Assembly (NCBI GenBank): GCA_016929795.1
Contig: JAFGIA010000070.1
Span: 1-30,437 of the forward strand
DNA from: Anaerolineae bacterium
Lineage (GTDB): Bacteria > Chloroflexota > Anaerolineae > JAAYZQ01
Direction of reading: 5' to 3'
DNA length: 30,437 nt
The position numbers were made by a program, and so were the translations under genes. Position 1 is the first letter of the stretch. Every line of letters starts with the position of its first letter. The notes under the pieces are model-generated. The model was not told the origin of the DNA. It ran no database searches and saw only the letters and a program-made list of their open reading frames with translations. Shown here in pieces: positions 8,855 through 19,956 of the stretch.

Positions 8855-8985
8855 CAAGTGCCGAACCGGTTATGTATCCGGGCATACAAAAGGATGAGCG
8901 CCGGGCGCCGGTGTATGGCCCTGCCTGACATAACGCCGCGGCCGGCCCATAGATAGATCGGACGACGGTTCCCGATAGAAAAGGG

Positions 8986-9010
8986 GATGGGAAGATGGGA
9001 AGATGGGAAG
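8986..9010. repeat. GGGAAGAT micro-tandem repeat at gene end
   Basis: GGGAAGAT is repeated back to back with small variation, followed by further G/T-rich tracts. It abuts the 3' end of the next gene and its motifs seem to spill into that gene's last 20 codons. The rest of 8855-9019 has no gene. Confidence 0.5.
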
Positions 9011-9019
9011 GTTAGGGGA

Positions 9020-11011
9020 TTAGGGAATTGGGTCATGGGGCCTCACTGGGTGGGCAGTTGGCTGGTTGGTTGGATTTTTCGTGGGTTGGCGGAGGGCGTG
9101 GCACCAGTCGAGGCGGAGGGAGCGGGTGGAAGATTGGATGGTGAGGTGGGTGAGGGGGAAAGGGGCGTAGGTGTAGGGGTTGTGGTAGCGGGGATAGGGG
9201 CCGAGTGGGACGGGCGTGCCGTTCTGGCGGAGGGGGCCGCGCCAGCCGAAGTGAAGAGGTCCCTGGGAGGGGGAGTGGTAGTTGACGGAGAGGCGGTGGA
9301 AGGCGAGAGGGGCAGCGCAGATCTGGGCAACGAAAGAGTCAAAGGGGCCGTTATCGGCGCGGCGGCCGAGCTCGCAGAGCCAGATGTTCTGCTTGCCAGG
9401 GACAATGATCTCGCGACCACAATCGTCGCCCGGCTCATCCTGCCAGCGGTAGGGGTGTTGGGAGCGGAGGGCGAGGTAAGCGTCGCGATAACGGGCAAAA
9501 ATCCAACTGTCGCGCTCGACGACGTCGTCGAATTGGTCACGCGGCAACCAGGCGTGGGTGAAGAGGAGACGGTTGGTGAGGTAGAGACCAGGGCGGGTGG
9601 AGAGGTTATAGATGATGAGGGCGACGTTCTCGATCTGGGCTACACGCGGCAGGCTGCCAGAGCCAGTCCAGTAATTGGGCGAAGGACCCGGGCCATCTGA
9701 TCTGTGGCGGGCGGGGTGGGTGGCAAAGCAGACAGCATCGGGACCGAGGGTGGCCTGCCAGGCGTGCTGCTGGTCGCCGCCATAGCCGGGGTGATAGTCC
9801 TGGGCAGAGCTGAGCAAATAGTCGGCGGTGCGATAGGTGTAAACGTCAACCTGCTCGCGGGTGTGGCGGGTGATGTCGCGCTCAAAGAGACGGGCGACGA
9901 GGGGAAGGAGGTGGCGGCGGCGGAGCGAATCGACCAGGTCAGGGGGCCAACGCTCAGCGTCTGCCAGGCGGAAGCCAATGCGCTGGCGATTGGTCATGGC
10001 GGCGTGGGCCGGGCTGGCGCTCGGCGATCCCGTGGGGACCGCCTCTGTTGGTGTCGAGGAGGGGGCCCATAGGTCGTTGGCTACCTCGTAGAGGATGCGA
10101 GGTGTGCGGTAGTGCTCGCTGAGGGCGAGGCAGGGAGCGCTCATGTTGTGGCGCAGGGCAAAGAGGCCGGTGCCGAAGAGAAGCTTGAGGGTGTCGGCCA
10201 TCGGCTGGTCGGCGAGCCACTTTTGACCGGGCTCGTAGGCGCGGCCGTGGGTGCAGCCGAAAATCCCACGGAAGGAGTTGAGGGCTACGTCCAAGAGGAG
10301 GAGGTCGAGGACAATGGCCGCGCGACGGGCGATGCCCGTGTCGGGGCAAAAGTCGACCAGGCTGAGGAGGGCGACCATGTCCTGGTCATAGTAGACGTGA
10401 GACAGCCATTCACTAAAGCCTGTTGCGAAGCGGAGCTGGAGCCAGCGGCGGATGAGTGGAGCGTGGTGCACCATCTGATCGTGGCCGATGCGGCCCGAGC
10501 TGACAAAGACGTCGTTGGGGAAGAGATGACCGGCGAGGTAGGCGCCGGTGGCGAAAAGGATCTGGTGGTTCTCGGTCCAGATGCACATCTCGTCGGCGCC
10601 CGGCTTGGCGCTACCAAGTACCTCGTCGGGCCGGTATTTGAAGCCGAGGAGGACGTGGCGGGCGCGATCGCGCAGCGCGGCAGGCATCCAACCGGAGAAT
10701 TGGTAGAGGAGGCGCAGGATGGCATGCAGGACAAAATCAGCGCAGTCACGCCGGGCGGCGACGTAGTCGAGCGCGGCGTAAAAGACGCCGAGGTGGGGCT
10801 TGCCTCCAGCAGCGAGGCGGGCCAACTCGTAGTAGGGCGCCTTGAGGTTGGCCGGGGCAGGGTTGCGGGCGACGTGGGCCAGGTAGACCTGGCGCCGCGT
10901 CTTGTAGGCAGCGGCGAAAGGCTCGGGTGTGTAGGTGTCGGGGTGGGCCTCGACAGGGTAGCCAGCAGGCGGCTCGCCGCGGACGTGAAAGGTGTAATCG
11001 ATGCCCGACAC
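9020..11011 (-). CDS. large uncharacterised protein, possibly an alpha/alpha-toroid polysaccharide-active enzyme
   Basis: This 663-residue protein has no signal peptide and no membrane segment that I can see. It is rich in Trp, Tyr and His, with well-ordered motifs such as WTENHQILFATGAYLAG (about 150-166), YYDQDMVAL, GCTHGRAYEPGQKW and DYHPGYGGDQQHAWQA (about 430-445). A helical N-terminal half with paired Asn-His and His-Gly motifs and a sandwich-like second half recalls heparinase/alginate-lyase proteins. That is an inference from pattern, not a secure family call. The GTG at 11011 is chosen over the longer frame (11053) because AGGAGGAG lies 7 nt before it. A promoter is at 11122-11150. 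The last 20 residues (PTKNPTNQPTAH) are low-complexity and come from the adjoining repeat, so the original stop may have been lost. Confidence 0.72.
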   Translation of the reverse strand: MSGIDYTFHVRGEPPAGYPVEAHPDTYTPEPFAAAYKTRRQVYLAHVARNPAPANLKAPYYELARLAAGGKPHLGVFYAALDYVAARRDCADFVLHAILRLLYQFSGWMPAALRDRARHVLLGFKYRPDEVLGSAKPGADEMCIWTENHQILFATGAYLAGHLFPNDVFVSSGRIGHDQMVHHAPLIRRWLQLRFATGFSEWLSHVYYDQDMVALLSLVDFCPDTGIARRAAIVLDLLLLDVALNSFRGIFGCTHGRAYEPGQKWLADQPMADTLKLLFGTGLFALRHNMSAPCLALSEHYRTPRILYEVANDLWAPSSTPTEAVPTGSPSASPAHAAMTNRQRIGFRLADAERWPPDLVDSLRRRHLLPLVARLFERDITRHTREQVDVYTYRTADYLLSSAQDYHPGYGGDQQHAWQATLGPDAVCFATHPARHRSDGPGPSPNYWTGSGSLPRVAQIENVALIIYNLSTRPGLYLTNRLLFTHAWLPRDQFDDVVERDSWIFARYRDAYLALRSQHPYRWQDEPGDDCGREIIVPGKQNIWLCELGRRADNGPFDSFVAQICAAPLAFHRLSVNYHSPSQGPLHFGWRGPLRQNGTPVPLGPYPRYHNPYTYAPFPLTHLTIQSSTRSLRLDWCHALRQPTKNPTNQPTAHPVRPHDPIP

Positions 11012-11121
11012 GGGGCTACTCCTCCTGGCGACCAATCCGGAGGGCTGGGACACGCACGGGCACGGGACATCTCATTGTCGATCCCCTCCTCAGCAGTGGC
11101 CATCTACTGCCGACTGAGAGA

Positions 11122-11150
11122 AGTATAACACAGGTGAGGATGGGGCGCAA
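11122..11150 (-). promoter_or_regulatory. promoter of the 663-residue uncharacterised gene
   Basis: On the minus strand TTGCGC (11145-11150), a 17-nt spacer and TATACT (11122-11127) with a TG extension (TGTTATACT). The leader to GTG 11011 is about 105 nt. Confidence 0.6.
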
Positions 11151-11277
11151 GGTGGGGCCCGTTGGGACGAGTGGGACCGGCGGGGGACGCAAGCAGGCGA
11201 CACGGGCCTCGGTCATCCCGCCGTCGAGGTTCATGCCGCCGGCAGAAGCGACATACACTACCCATGAGGCACCGGGC

Positions 11278-11306
11278 TTGTCAGATTGGAGATTTTGTGT
11301 TATACT
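11278..11306 (+). promoter_or_regulatory. promoter of the metallophosphoesterase operon
   Basis: TTGTCA at 11278-11283, a 17-nt spacer, and TATACT at 11301-11306. Each box matches 5 of 6 consensus bases. The start would be near 11313, leaving a leader of about 166 nt that holds a small ORF and a terminator. Confidence 0.7.
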
Positions 11307-11340
11307 GTGCGGCAGTTTGCAAGTGAGAGGTGAATCGTTG

Positions 11341-11406
11341 GTGAACGCGCACACAAGTGTCCGCCCTGATAGCCCTAGCCCGCGGCCAGGCTCCAGGTCT
11401 GGATAG
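11341..11406 (+). CDS. putative 21-residue leader peptide
   Basis: A GTG at 11341 opens a 21-codon frame ending in TAG at 11404-11406. The segment GAGGTGA (11327-11333) matches seven bases of the 16S anti-Shine-Dalgarno complement, 10 nt from the GTG if measured from AGG. The peptide contains four Pro codons (CCT, CCT, CCG, CCA) and several Ser and Arg codons within RPDSPSPRPGSRSG. It lies between a promoter and an intrinsic terminator, which is the layout of a transcription-attenuation leader. The operon downstream ends with prolyl-tRNA synthetase, so Pro codons would make sense as a sensor. This is an inference. It could also be a chance ORF. Confidence 0.4.
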   Translation: MNAHTSVRPDSPSPRPGSRSG

Positions 11407-11433
11407 CTTGCTTGCGCCATTAACGCTCAAACA

Positions 11434-11474
11434 GGCCAGCTCTCCAGATCGGTTGGGAGTTGGCCTTTTCTTTT
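11434..11474 (+). terminator. intrinsic terminator/attenuator just before the metallophosphoesterase start
   Basis: Arms GGCCAGCTCTC (11434-11444) and GGGAGTTGGCC (11455-11465) pair over 11 bp, with two G-T pairs. TTTTCTTTT follows at 11466-11474, four bases before the ATG at 11479. This is a good rho-independent terminator placed in a 5' leader. A near-copy of the left arm, GGCCAGGCTCC at 11384-11394, could pair with the same right arm. Confidence 0.65.
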
Positions 11475-11478
11475 GTCT

Positions 11479-12131
11479 ATGAAAATGATCAAGATTTTGA
11501 CGGTCAGTGACAAAGTCGACGAGGTGCTCTATAGTCCTGCGATCCGGCGCATGTTTGCCGACGTGGACCTGGTGCTCGGCTGCGGCGACCTGCCCTTCTA
11601 CTACATGGAGTTCATCGTCACCATGCTCGGGGGCCCTCTCTTCTACGTGATCGGCAACCATGCCTACGCGGTGAAAAAACGGTACGCGCCGCGCGACGAG
11701 TGGGAGTATCCGAGTGGATGCGAGAACATTGACGGGCGCGTCGTGCGCTATCGCAAGCTGCTCATCGCGGGGCTGGAGGGCTCGATGCGTTACAATCGTG
11801 ATCCGGACTTTCAGTACACAGAGCGCGAGATGGCATGGAAAATGTGGCAGCTCGTACCATCGCTGTTGATGAATCGAGCCTTGCACGGGCGATACCTCGA
11901 TATCCTGATCACCCACGCGCCGCCCGCGGGCATCCATGACCGCAGCGATCGCTGCCATCAGGGCTTTAAGGCCTATCGCACCTTCATCGACCGCTTCCGG
12001 CCGCGCTACTTGATCCACGGGCACATTCACGTCTACAGCCCGAGCGATCCGTTTGAAACGGTCGTCGGCGGCACAACCGTCATCAACACGTATGGCTACA
12101 GAACGATCGAGATCGACGAGGAGAGTTTGTC

Positions 12132-12135
<4 letters not shown>
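11479..12135 (+). CDS. metallophosphoesterase-family protein with altered metal motifs
   Basis: This 218-residue protein belongs to the calcineurin-like phosphoesterases. It shows GCGDLP (about residue 36), GNHA (about 60), THAPP (about 142) and HGHIHVY near 180. Compared with the usual set, the first motif DxH is DKV and GNHD has become GNHA. Two of the standard metal or acid positions are thus changed, which is unusual, while the Asn and His of GNH and the HGHIH stay. Members act on cyclic nucleotides, phosphodiesters or lipids, and the substrate here is unknown. The chosen ATG at 11479 is preferred to TTG at 11473, which lies in the T-tract of the terminator. The next gene overlaps its stop by four bases, with AGGAG inside the end of this one, so they are translationally coupled. 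Confidence 0.82.
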
Positions 12136-15262
<3,127 letters not shown>

Positions 15263-15302
15263 CAGAGCGCCGGAGAGGCATTTCGCAGTTCGACGCATGA
15301 AT

Positions 15303-15332
15303 GGAGGCCCGAGCTTGCCTGCTCGGGCCTCC
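15303..15332. terminator. bidirectional hairpin between proS and the cytochrome operon
   Basis: Arms GGAGGCCCGAGC (15303-15314) and GCTCGGGCCTCC (15321-15332) pair perfectly over 12 bp with a 6-nt loop. It lies 41 nt after proS and 77 nt after the end of the opposing cytochrome gene, a usual place for a shared terminator. There is no T-run. A smaller stem GCAAGCC/GGCTTGC follows at 15351-15366. Confidence 0.6.
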
Positions 15333-15408
15333 CGTGTGTGTGCGATGGGTGCAAGCCCCGGCTTGCCAGACCAGGTTCTCGCGCCAAGCTCGAGGCAGCC
15401 GAGCGCCC

Positions 15409-16938
15409 CTAGCTTTCAGGTGCGCCTGACGTGATCCAATCGATGATGAACTGCAGCTCCTCTTCCGTAAACTGGCCCAGGTGACCACCGGTGGTCTGCC
15501 ACAGGACGAGCTGGCTCTCATCGGGATTGCCCGGCACCACGCCAGGCCCGGTCACGCCGCCCTCGACGGCTGCCTGGTAGCTGGAGACGTCGAGGCCGCC
15601 GCTGGCCGCCGCAGCATGGTGACATATGGTGCAGCTCTCTTCCATGAGGGCAGACACGCCCCCTTCCCAGGTCAGATCCAGACCCGCCAGAGGAGATTGC
15701 TCGCCAGGGATGGCGGTGGGCTCGGGGATCGCAACCGGCTCGTAGGGCGCCCCTGCCTCGATCCAGTGCAACAGCACGTCGATCTCGGCCTCACTCAACT
15801 GGCCCGGGTGGTCACCACTCAACATGCGCGTGATCAACAGGCTGGTGTGTGCCTCGCCCGGCACCACGGCGGGACCGCTTTCCCCCCCTGCCAGCGCCAG
15901 CTCGTATGTGTGCAGCGCCAGGTGGCCAAAAGAGGTATCAGGCCCGTGACATGCCACGCACTCGGCGGCCAGCAACGGCTTGATGTCGTTGACCCACGAC
16001 ACCGATGCGACAGTCCCGCCGCCCGGGCCTGGAAGGGCAGGGGCCGGCGTGAAGGTAGGGATCACCTGGGGGATGGCCGTGGGCGTCAGCGGGACAAAGA
16101 TATTCACATCCTCGGCCGGTGGGATGGTGGCGATCGCCGTTTCCTCGTATGCGACAAAGAAATAGACCGCCGCCAACATGACCACTGCCAACAGGGCATA
16201 GACGGGGAGAAAGATCCGCCGCCGCCGCGCCACCGCCTGGAGGTCCACCGGCTGCTTGCCGGCCCCCGCCTTGATCTGCTCCAGCTCGATCGGATGCTCC
16301 TCGTGCATCATCTTTTCCGGCATGTAGCCGGTAAAGATGGCCTTGTTAAAGTGCTTAAAGTGCGCATGCCACAGATGCCAGATGAGGATCGCGAGTGCAG
16401 CCAGAAGCGCCTCGTTGGCGTGGGCCGCCTTGGCTGCGGGCACGAAATCGCCGGGCAGGACCTGGGTGGTAGCGATAGGGTTCCACAGCATGAACCCGGT
16501 GATGCCCATGATCAGCGTGCCCCAGATCACGGCCCAGTATTCGATCTTTTCCTGCCACGTGTAGCGCCCCTGCCGCGGCTCCTTCTTGCTCAAGCTGAGG
16601 TTGTAGCGCAGGCCGTCCCAGATGGCGACCGCATCCTCTTTGCCGGGCAGCATTGTCATCCGCGTGCGCAACACAAAGATGCGATAGCCGACGATACCCA
16701 GGTGATAGATCGTCTGCAGCATCAGGACGATGGCTGCCACGCGGTGGATGATGCGTACCACCTCGATCCCCCCCAGGGCCGCGATCAGTTGCTGCGAGAG
16801 GGTCCATTCGGCAAACGACTGGACGATGCCGGTGACAGTCAGCATGAAAAAGGCCACGGTCAGCACCCAGTGCTCGATCCGGTAGGAAATCGGAAAACGG
16901 AAGTATTGGCGCTCTGCTTGCTTTGTTGTTGCCGTCAT
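15409..16938 (-). CDS. cytochrome b fused to two c-type heme modules
   Basis: This 509-residue protein begins with a four-helix cytochrome b like those of formate dehydrogenase gamma and thiosulfate reductase subunits. Candidate heme-b ligands are His in EHW (first helix), IHR and YHLG (second), and WHLWHAHFKH (last). A further membrane helix near 240-260 leads to the outer side. There, two c-heme modules carry ECVACH (about 335) and SCTICH (about 440), each in the pattern of small planctomycete-type cytochromes (DIKPLLAAECVACHG). The b part would take electrons from quinol, or give them, and the c part would pass them on. The ATG is chosen since AAGGAG lies 7 nt before it, and the frame is open upstream to 17007. 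It starts one base after the nonaheme gene stop, so the two are surely an operon. The b-c fusion is uncommon. Confidence 0.85.
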   Translation of the reverse strand: MTATTKQAERQYFRFPISYRIEHWVLTVAFFMLTVTGIVQSFAEWTLSQQLIAALGGIEVVRIIHRVAAIVLMLQTIYHLGIVGYRIFVLRTRMTMLPGKEDAVAIWDGLRYNLSLSKKEPRQGRYTWQEKIEYWAVIWGTLIMGITGFMLWNPIATTQVLPGDFVPAAKAAHANEALLAALAILIWHLWHAHFKHFNKAIFTGYMPEKMMHEEHPIELEQIKAGAGKQPVDLQAVARRRRIFLPVYALLAVVMLAAVYFFVAYEETAIATIPPAEDVNIFVPLTPTAIPQVIPTFTPAPALPGPGGGTVASVSWVNDIKPLLAAECVACHGPDTSFGHLALHTYELALAGGESGPAVVPGEAHTSLLITRMLSGDHPGQLSEAEIDVLLHWIEAGAPYEPVAIPEPTAIPGEQSPLAGLDLTWEGGVSALMEESCTICHHAAAASGGLDVSSYQAAVEGGVTGPGVVPGNPDESQLVLWQTTGGHLGQFTEEELQFIIDWITSGAPES

Positions 16939-16939
16939 C

Positions 16940-18028
16940 TTATCGCTCCTTCCGATCGACGATCTTTTTACGCACGTCGGTGGCGACCACGAGGACCATG
17001 AACCCAAGGACGCCCGGGATCAGGATCCAGTAAAAGACGTTGACAAAAAAGACGATGGGCGAGTGGTCCGGGCTGGGGCGGTAATGGCTGATCCACGTCG
17101 TCGGAAAGTTGGCCGTTGCGTCGGGATGGCACTTTTGGCACGTGGCGAGCAGGTTTTCCTTGATCACCTGGCTCTCTGGATCGTCGACGGCGCGCATATC
17201 GTGCACGCCGTGGCAGTCGATGCATACCGGCTTGTTCGTCTCCTGTCCCGGTGCAATCGACTGGAAGAGGTACACCGTCGTGCCGTGAAAGTCGCTGACA
17301 TACGTGTCAAAGACCTCGGTGCTGATGCCATACTTGGTCATCAGCGCCTCGTCGGCGTGGCATTCGGCACAGATGTCCGGCGAGAAAAGGTGGAACTCGC
17401 TCGTATGCGCCTGTGTGATGTTGTGCACCTGGTGGCAGTCGATGCAGGCGGGCACATCGGGGTTGCCCTCGCCGATCAGCGCGGCGCCGTGCACGCTCGA
17501 CTTGTAGAGTTCGAATATCTCGGCGTGGCACAGCTCGCACATCTGCGAGCTGCGGCTGCGCGGCTCATCGGGCTCCTGGATGTTGTGCGTGCCGTGGCAG
17601 TCGGTGCAGATCGCGGCCTCCTGCTGTCCGCCCGCCAGGGCCGTCTGATGCACACTGTCGAGCGTGGCACCATAGTGGGCGGGGTGACAGTGGACGCACG
17701 ACGCGCGGTAGAGATCCACGCTCAGCTCGCGCCGTGTTTGCGCCGTCATCTCGGGGTGTGGGTAGCCCGTGATGTTGGTGTGGCAGTGAATGCACAACAT
17801 CCCGCGCTCGCCATGTACCGATGAATCGTACACCAGGGGGTTCACCGTGAGGTAGAGCACCTCTCCCGAAGGCAGGGTGGTTTGCTTCCCTGGGGTCGAG
17901 TGACATGCCAGGCACGTTTGATTGGTGATCTCTTGGGCCAATGCTGGCACACTGCCAGGACCGGCACAGATCGCCACCAAGCCAAGCACGCCAAGTAGGA
18001 TCCTGATCACTCGCCTGGAAATATCCAT
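16940..18028 (-). CDS. membrane-anchored nonaheme cytochrome c
   Basis: This 362-residue protein has a signal peptide (about 1-31, ending ALAQ) and nine CXXCH motifs: CLACH, CIHCH, CVHCH, CTDCH, CELCH, CIDCH, CAECH, CIDCH and CQKCH. Several are followed by a nearby His typical of cytochrome c3-like or NapC/NrfB-related multiheme folds. A C-terminal helix (FFVNVFYWILIPGVLGFMVL, about 325-345) and basic tail KKIVDRKER anchor it, so the hemes lie outside the membrane. The AGGAG is 8 nt before the ATG. It is directly followed by the cytochrome b-c gene and probably receives or hands on electrons for it. Substrate not determined. PadR-DUF4388 precedes it by 73 nt on the same strand. Confidence 0.9.
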   Translation of the reverse strand: MDISRRVIRILLGVLGLVAICAGPGSVPALAQEITNQTCLACHSTPGKQTTLPSGEVLYLTVNPLVYDSSVHGERGMLCIHCHTNITGYPHPEMTAQTRRELSVDLYRASCVHCHPAHYGATLDSVHQTALAGGQQEAAICTDCHGTHNIQEPDEPRSRSSQMCELCHAEIFELYKSSVHGAALIGEGNPDVPACIDCHQVHNITQAHTSEFHLFSPDICAECHADEALMTKYGISTEVFDTYVSDFHGTTVYLFQSIAPGQETNKPVCIDCHGVHDMRAVDDPESQVIKENLLATCQKCHPDATANFPTTWISHYRPSPDHSPIVFFVNVFYWILIPGVLGFMVLVVATDVRKKIVDRKER

Positions 18029-18101
18029 AGACTTGTCTCCTATGCTTCAGCTTTGCACCATTGTCCCTATTCATGAAAGGGGAACAGGTTTTGTATCCGA
18101 A

Positions 18102-19634
18102 TCATTCGCCAGATAGCCGCTCGTCGAGCAGACGGTCAAAGCCGTAGCGTGTCGCAACCTCTTGCAGGTCCGGGGCAAGGCGGCGCAGCGTGCGCTGGAA
18201 CGACTCGCGCGCGTTGGCCCGGCCGAAACTCTGGCTCACCACATTCAACTGCTTGATCAGAAAGGCGCGGTACATCTCGACCAGCTCCTCGGTCCTGAGC
18301 TGTGGCTCGCTCCGGTCCTCGATGCGGCCGGCATTGAGGCACAGGGGCAGGCTGTGTGTCGCCTCGTTCACCGCTTCCTCGCACGAGCGGTCGTCGGGCG
18401 CCGTGCGCCAGGCCACCGTGCTGCTACACATCAGTTCGGCAATCTCGCGGAACACGCGCCGCAGCCGGATCTTGTCCAGGTCTGCCGTGCGCAGCACGCC
18501 GACGGCAGTCAGGCAGTAGAAAGCGCGGCTGGCCTCGAACACGGTCAGGCCCAGATCCCGGGCAATCGTCGACAGGTCCTTGACCCCGTCCACGGCACCT
18601 ACGACCTGCTCTTCCACTGGCGTCAGATCCATCTTGTCGACCACGTGCGCGCCGGGCCCCAGCTCAAAGATCGCGTCGCCCGAGGGAACCAGCCGCTGGA
18701 TAATGTCCCAGTTGTCCACCCAGCGGCAGCCACGCAGGATCATGTCCCGGGTCGTCAGATCGAGGGGCACGCAGTAGCTCTTGCGCTCCATCTGCTGATC
18801 GAATGCAAAGCGGCCTTCCTGCCAGCGAAAGAGGTCACACAGCGCCTCGAATACCTGCGCCTTTGACTGGGGCATCTCGGGCGCTTCGTCGACGCGTTCC
18901 GCCGTGCCACATACCGGTTGTCCCTCTTCGAAGGTGATGGTGCGCACATTCACGCCATCCGTCAGCGAGAGGGTGCCACTATGCCGTCCGGATACGATCA
19001 GGCGGAACAGGTCGGGCAGGTGATAGCTGTGGAGGTCGCCACTGAGCACCATCAGGTCACGCTTGCCGGCACCGGCTAACCTCTCTCCATCCTCTCCCCG
19101 GATGCCCTTCACCACGTCGGCCAGCCAGGCCCGCTCCATCTCCAGGTAGCGGCACCTGTGGTCCAGAACAGCCAACGTCAGTGGCGAGCCATTGGCCCCG
19201 CGCTCTGCAAGGGTGGCCGCCTCCACCGTGGCCATCTCACGGGTCAGGAAGGCCTGCCTCTCCTCCAGCAGGGCGATGGCCCGGCTGAGGGGCACTTTGT
19301 TCAGGAGATAGATGATCAGGTCATAGTTGAGGTATTCCCGCTCCTCGTCTCGCGCGTGCGCTTCCACCGCCGCAAAAAAAGCGTCACGTCCCTCCTCTGT
19401 GAGGTGATAGATCGACTTGCGTGCGCTGCGCTGTGCTCGGTGGCGCGACTCGACCACCCATCCCTGGTCGCGCAGCTTGCCCAGGGAGTAGTAGACGCCG
19501 GCCATGCTGACGTTGAACCAATCATCGATCCCTTCTGTCTTGATCTGCTGGTACAACTCGTAGCCGTGCATCGGCCGGTCGAGCAGCAAGCCGAGGAGCA
19601 GAAGGTCAACCTTCGTCGCAGTTGGCGCAGCCAT
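18102..19634 (-). CDS. PadR-family regulator fused to a DUF4388 domain
   Basis: This 510-residue protein starts with a PadR-type winged helix (LLLGLLLDRPMHGYELYQQI, then YYSLGKLRDQGWV and KSIYHLTEEGRDAFF, about 1-85). A PadR C-terminal helical region follows to about 180. From about 196 comes DUF4388, marked by GDLHSYHLPDLFRLI and HSGTLSLTDGVN, a domain also found with PatA-type response systems. The last 200 residues are helical and unrecognised. PadR proteins repress transcription and are released by small ligands. The fused DUF4388 could pass a cell signal. Two promoters lie in its upstream region, and a 20-bp palindrome covers the -10 of its own promoter, which suggests autoregulation. 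It sits at the head of the nonaheme and cytochrome b-c genes and divergent from the rhodanese gene. Confidence 0.88.
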   Translation of the reverse strand: MAAPTATKVDLLLLGLLLDRPMHGYELYQQIKTEGIDDWFNVSMAGVYYSLGKLRDQGWVVESRHRAQRSARKSIYHLTEEGRDAFFAAVEAHARDEEREYLNYDLIIYLLNKVPLSRAIALLEERQAFLTREMATVEAATLAERGANGSPLTLAVLDHRCRYLEMERAWLADVVKGIRGEDGERLAGAGKRDLMVLSGDLHSYHLPDLFRLIVSGRHSGTLSLTDGVNVRTITFEEGQPVCGTAERVDEAPEMPQSKAQVFEALCDLFRWQEGRFAFDQQMERKSYCVPLDLTTRDMILRGCRWVDNWDIIQRLVPSGDAIFELGPGAHVVDKMDLTPVEEQVVGAVDGVKDLSTIARDLGLTVFEASRAFYCLTAVGVLRTADLDKIRLRRVFREIAELMCSSTVAWRTAPDDRSCEEAVNEATHSLPLCLNAGRIEDRSEPQLRTEELVEMYRAFLIKQLNVVSQSFGRANARESFQRTLRRLAPDLQEVATRYGFDRLLDERLSGE

Positions 19635-19654
19635 CCAGCCTCTTTCTCCTTAGC

Positions 19655-19674
19655 GTATAGTAGATCAAGTATAC
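19655..19674. promoter_or_regulatory. imperfect 20-bp palindrome over the padR -10 (candidate operator)
   Basis: GTATA (19655-19659) and TATAC (19670-19674) frame a 20-bp dyad with 8 of 10 matched pairs. The second arm includes most of the padR -10 box. Position and symmetry suit a winged-helix dimer such as PadR. Confidence 0.45.
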
Positions 19675-19696
19675 CAGGAAAAGAGCAGAGGGTCAA
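19668..19696 (-). promoter_or_regulatory. promoter of padR-DUF4388 and cytochrome operon
   Basis: On the minus strand TTGACC (19691-19696), a 17-nt spacer and TATACT (19668-19673), each 5 of 6 to consensus. The leader to ATG 19634 is short, about 27 nt. Confidence 0.72.
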
Positions 19697-19710
19697 GCTG
19701 CCTAATATTC

Positions 19711-19739
19711 TTGACACACCATCAAGGCAGTGTTATAAT
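19711..19739 (+). promoter_or_regulatory. consensus promoter of the rhodanese/cytochrome unit
   Basis: TTGACA (19711-19716), exactly 17 nt, TATAAT (19734-19739): a full match. It is divergent from the padR promoter, with the two -35 boxes 14 nt apart. Confidence 0.88.
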
Positions 19740-19745
19740 CTGCTT

Positions 19746-19956
19746 CAGACTTGCATAATGAAAATATTCAGCACTGAGTATTCGCATTAGGCAACGCACG
19801 GCAGCTAAATGTGACAGGCAACCCACCAGGGCGAACTGTCTGGAGAGCAGAAAGGGAGGAGGTGGCCGCATCCGAAATCTTCTCACCCCTAGAGGGGTCG
19901 CTTGAATGTTCGCTCTAGTTTGATTTTACTCTGGAAAAAGGAAGGAGACAATCCCA
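19746..19956 (+). other. long 5' leader of the rhodanese gene, no recognised riboswitch
   Basis: About 210 nt separate the predicted transcript start from the ATG. It contains a short dyad ACCCCT/AGGGGT (19885-19898) and a GACAG/CTGTC pairing (about 19812-19840), and ends in GGAAGGAG before the start. I compared it in memory with the major riboswitch cores and found no convincing match. Confidence 0.4.

Noticed and set aside
15481..17001. 506-codon plus-strand frame over the cytochrome b-c gene
   Set aside because: No start site, His/Arg-rich composition and no domain. The minus strand has the heme motifs and ribosome site.
19746..19956. Riboswitch in the rhodanese leader
   Set aside because: The leader is long and has small stems, but I could not match it to cobalamin, SAM, glycine, c-di-GMP, Moco, THF or ZTP cores. 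Kept only as an unassigned leader.
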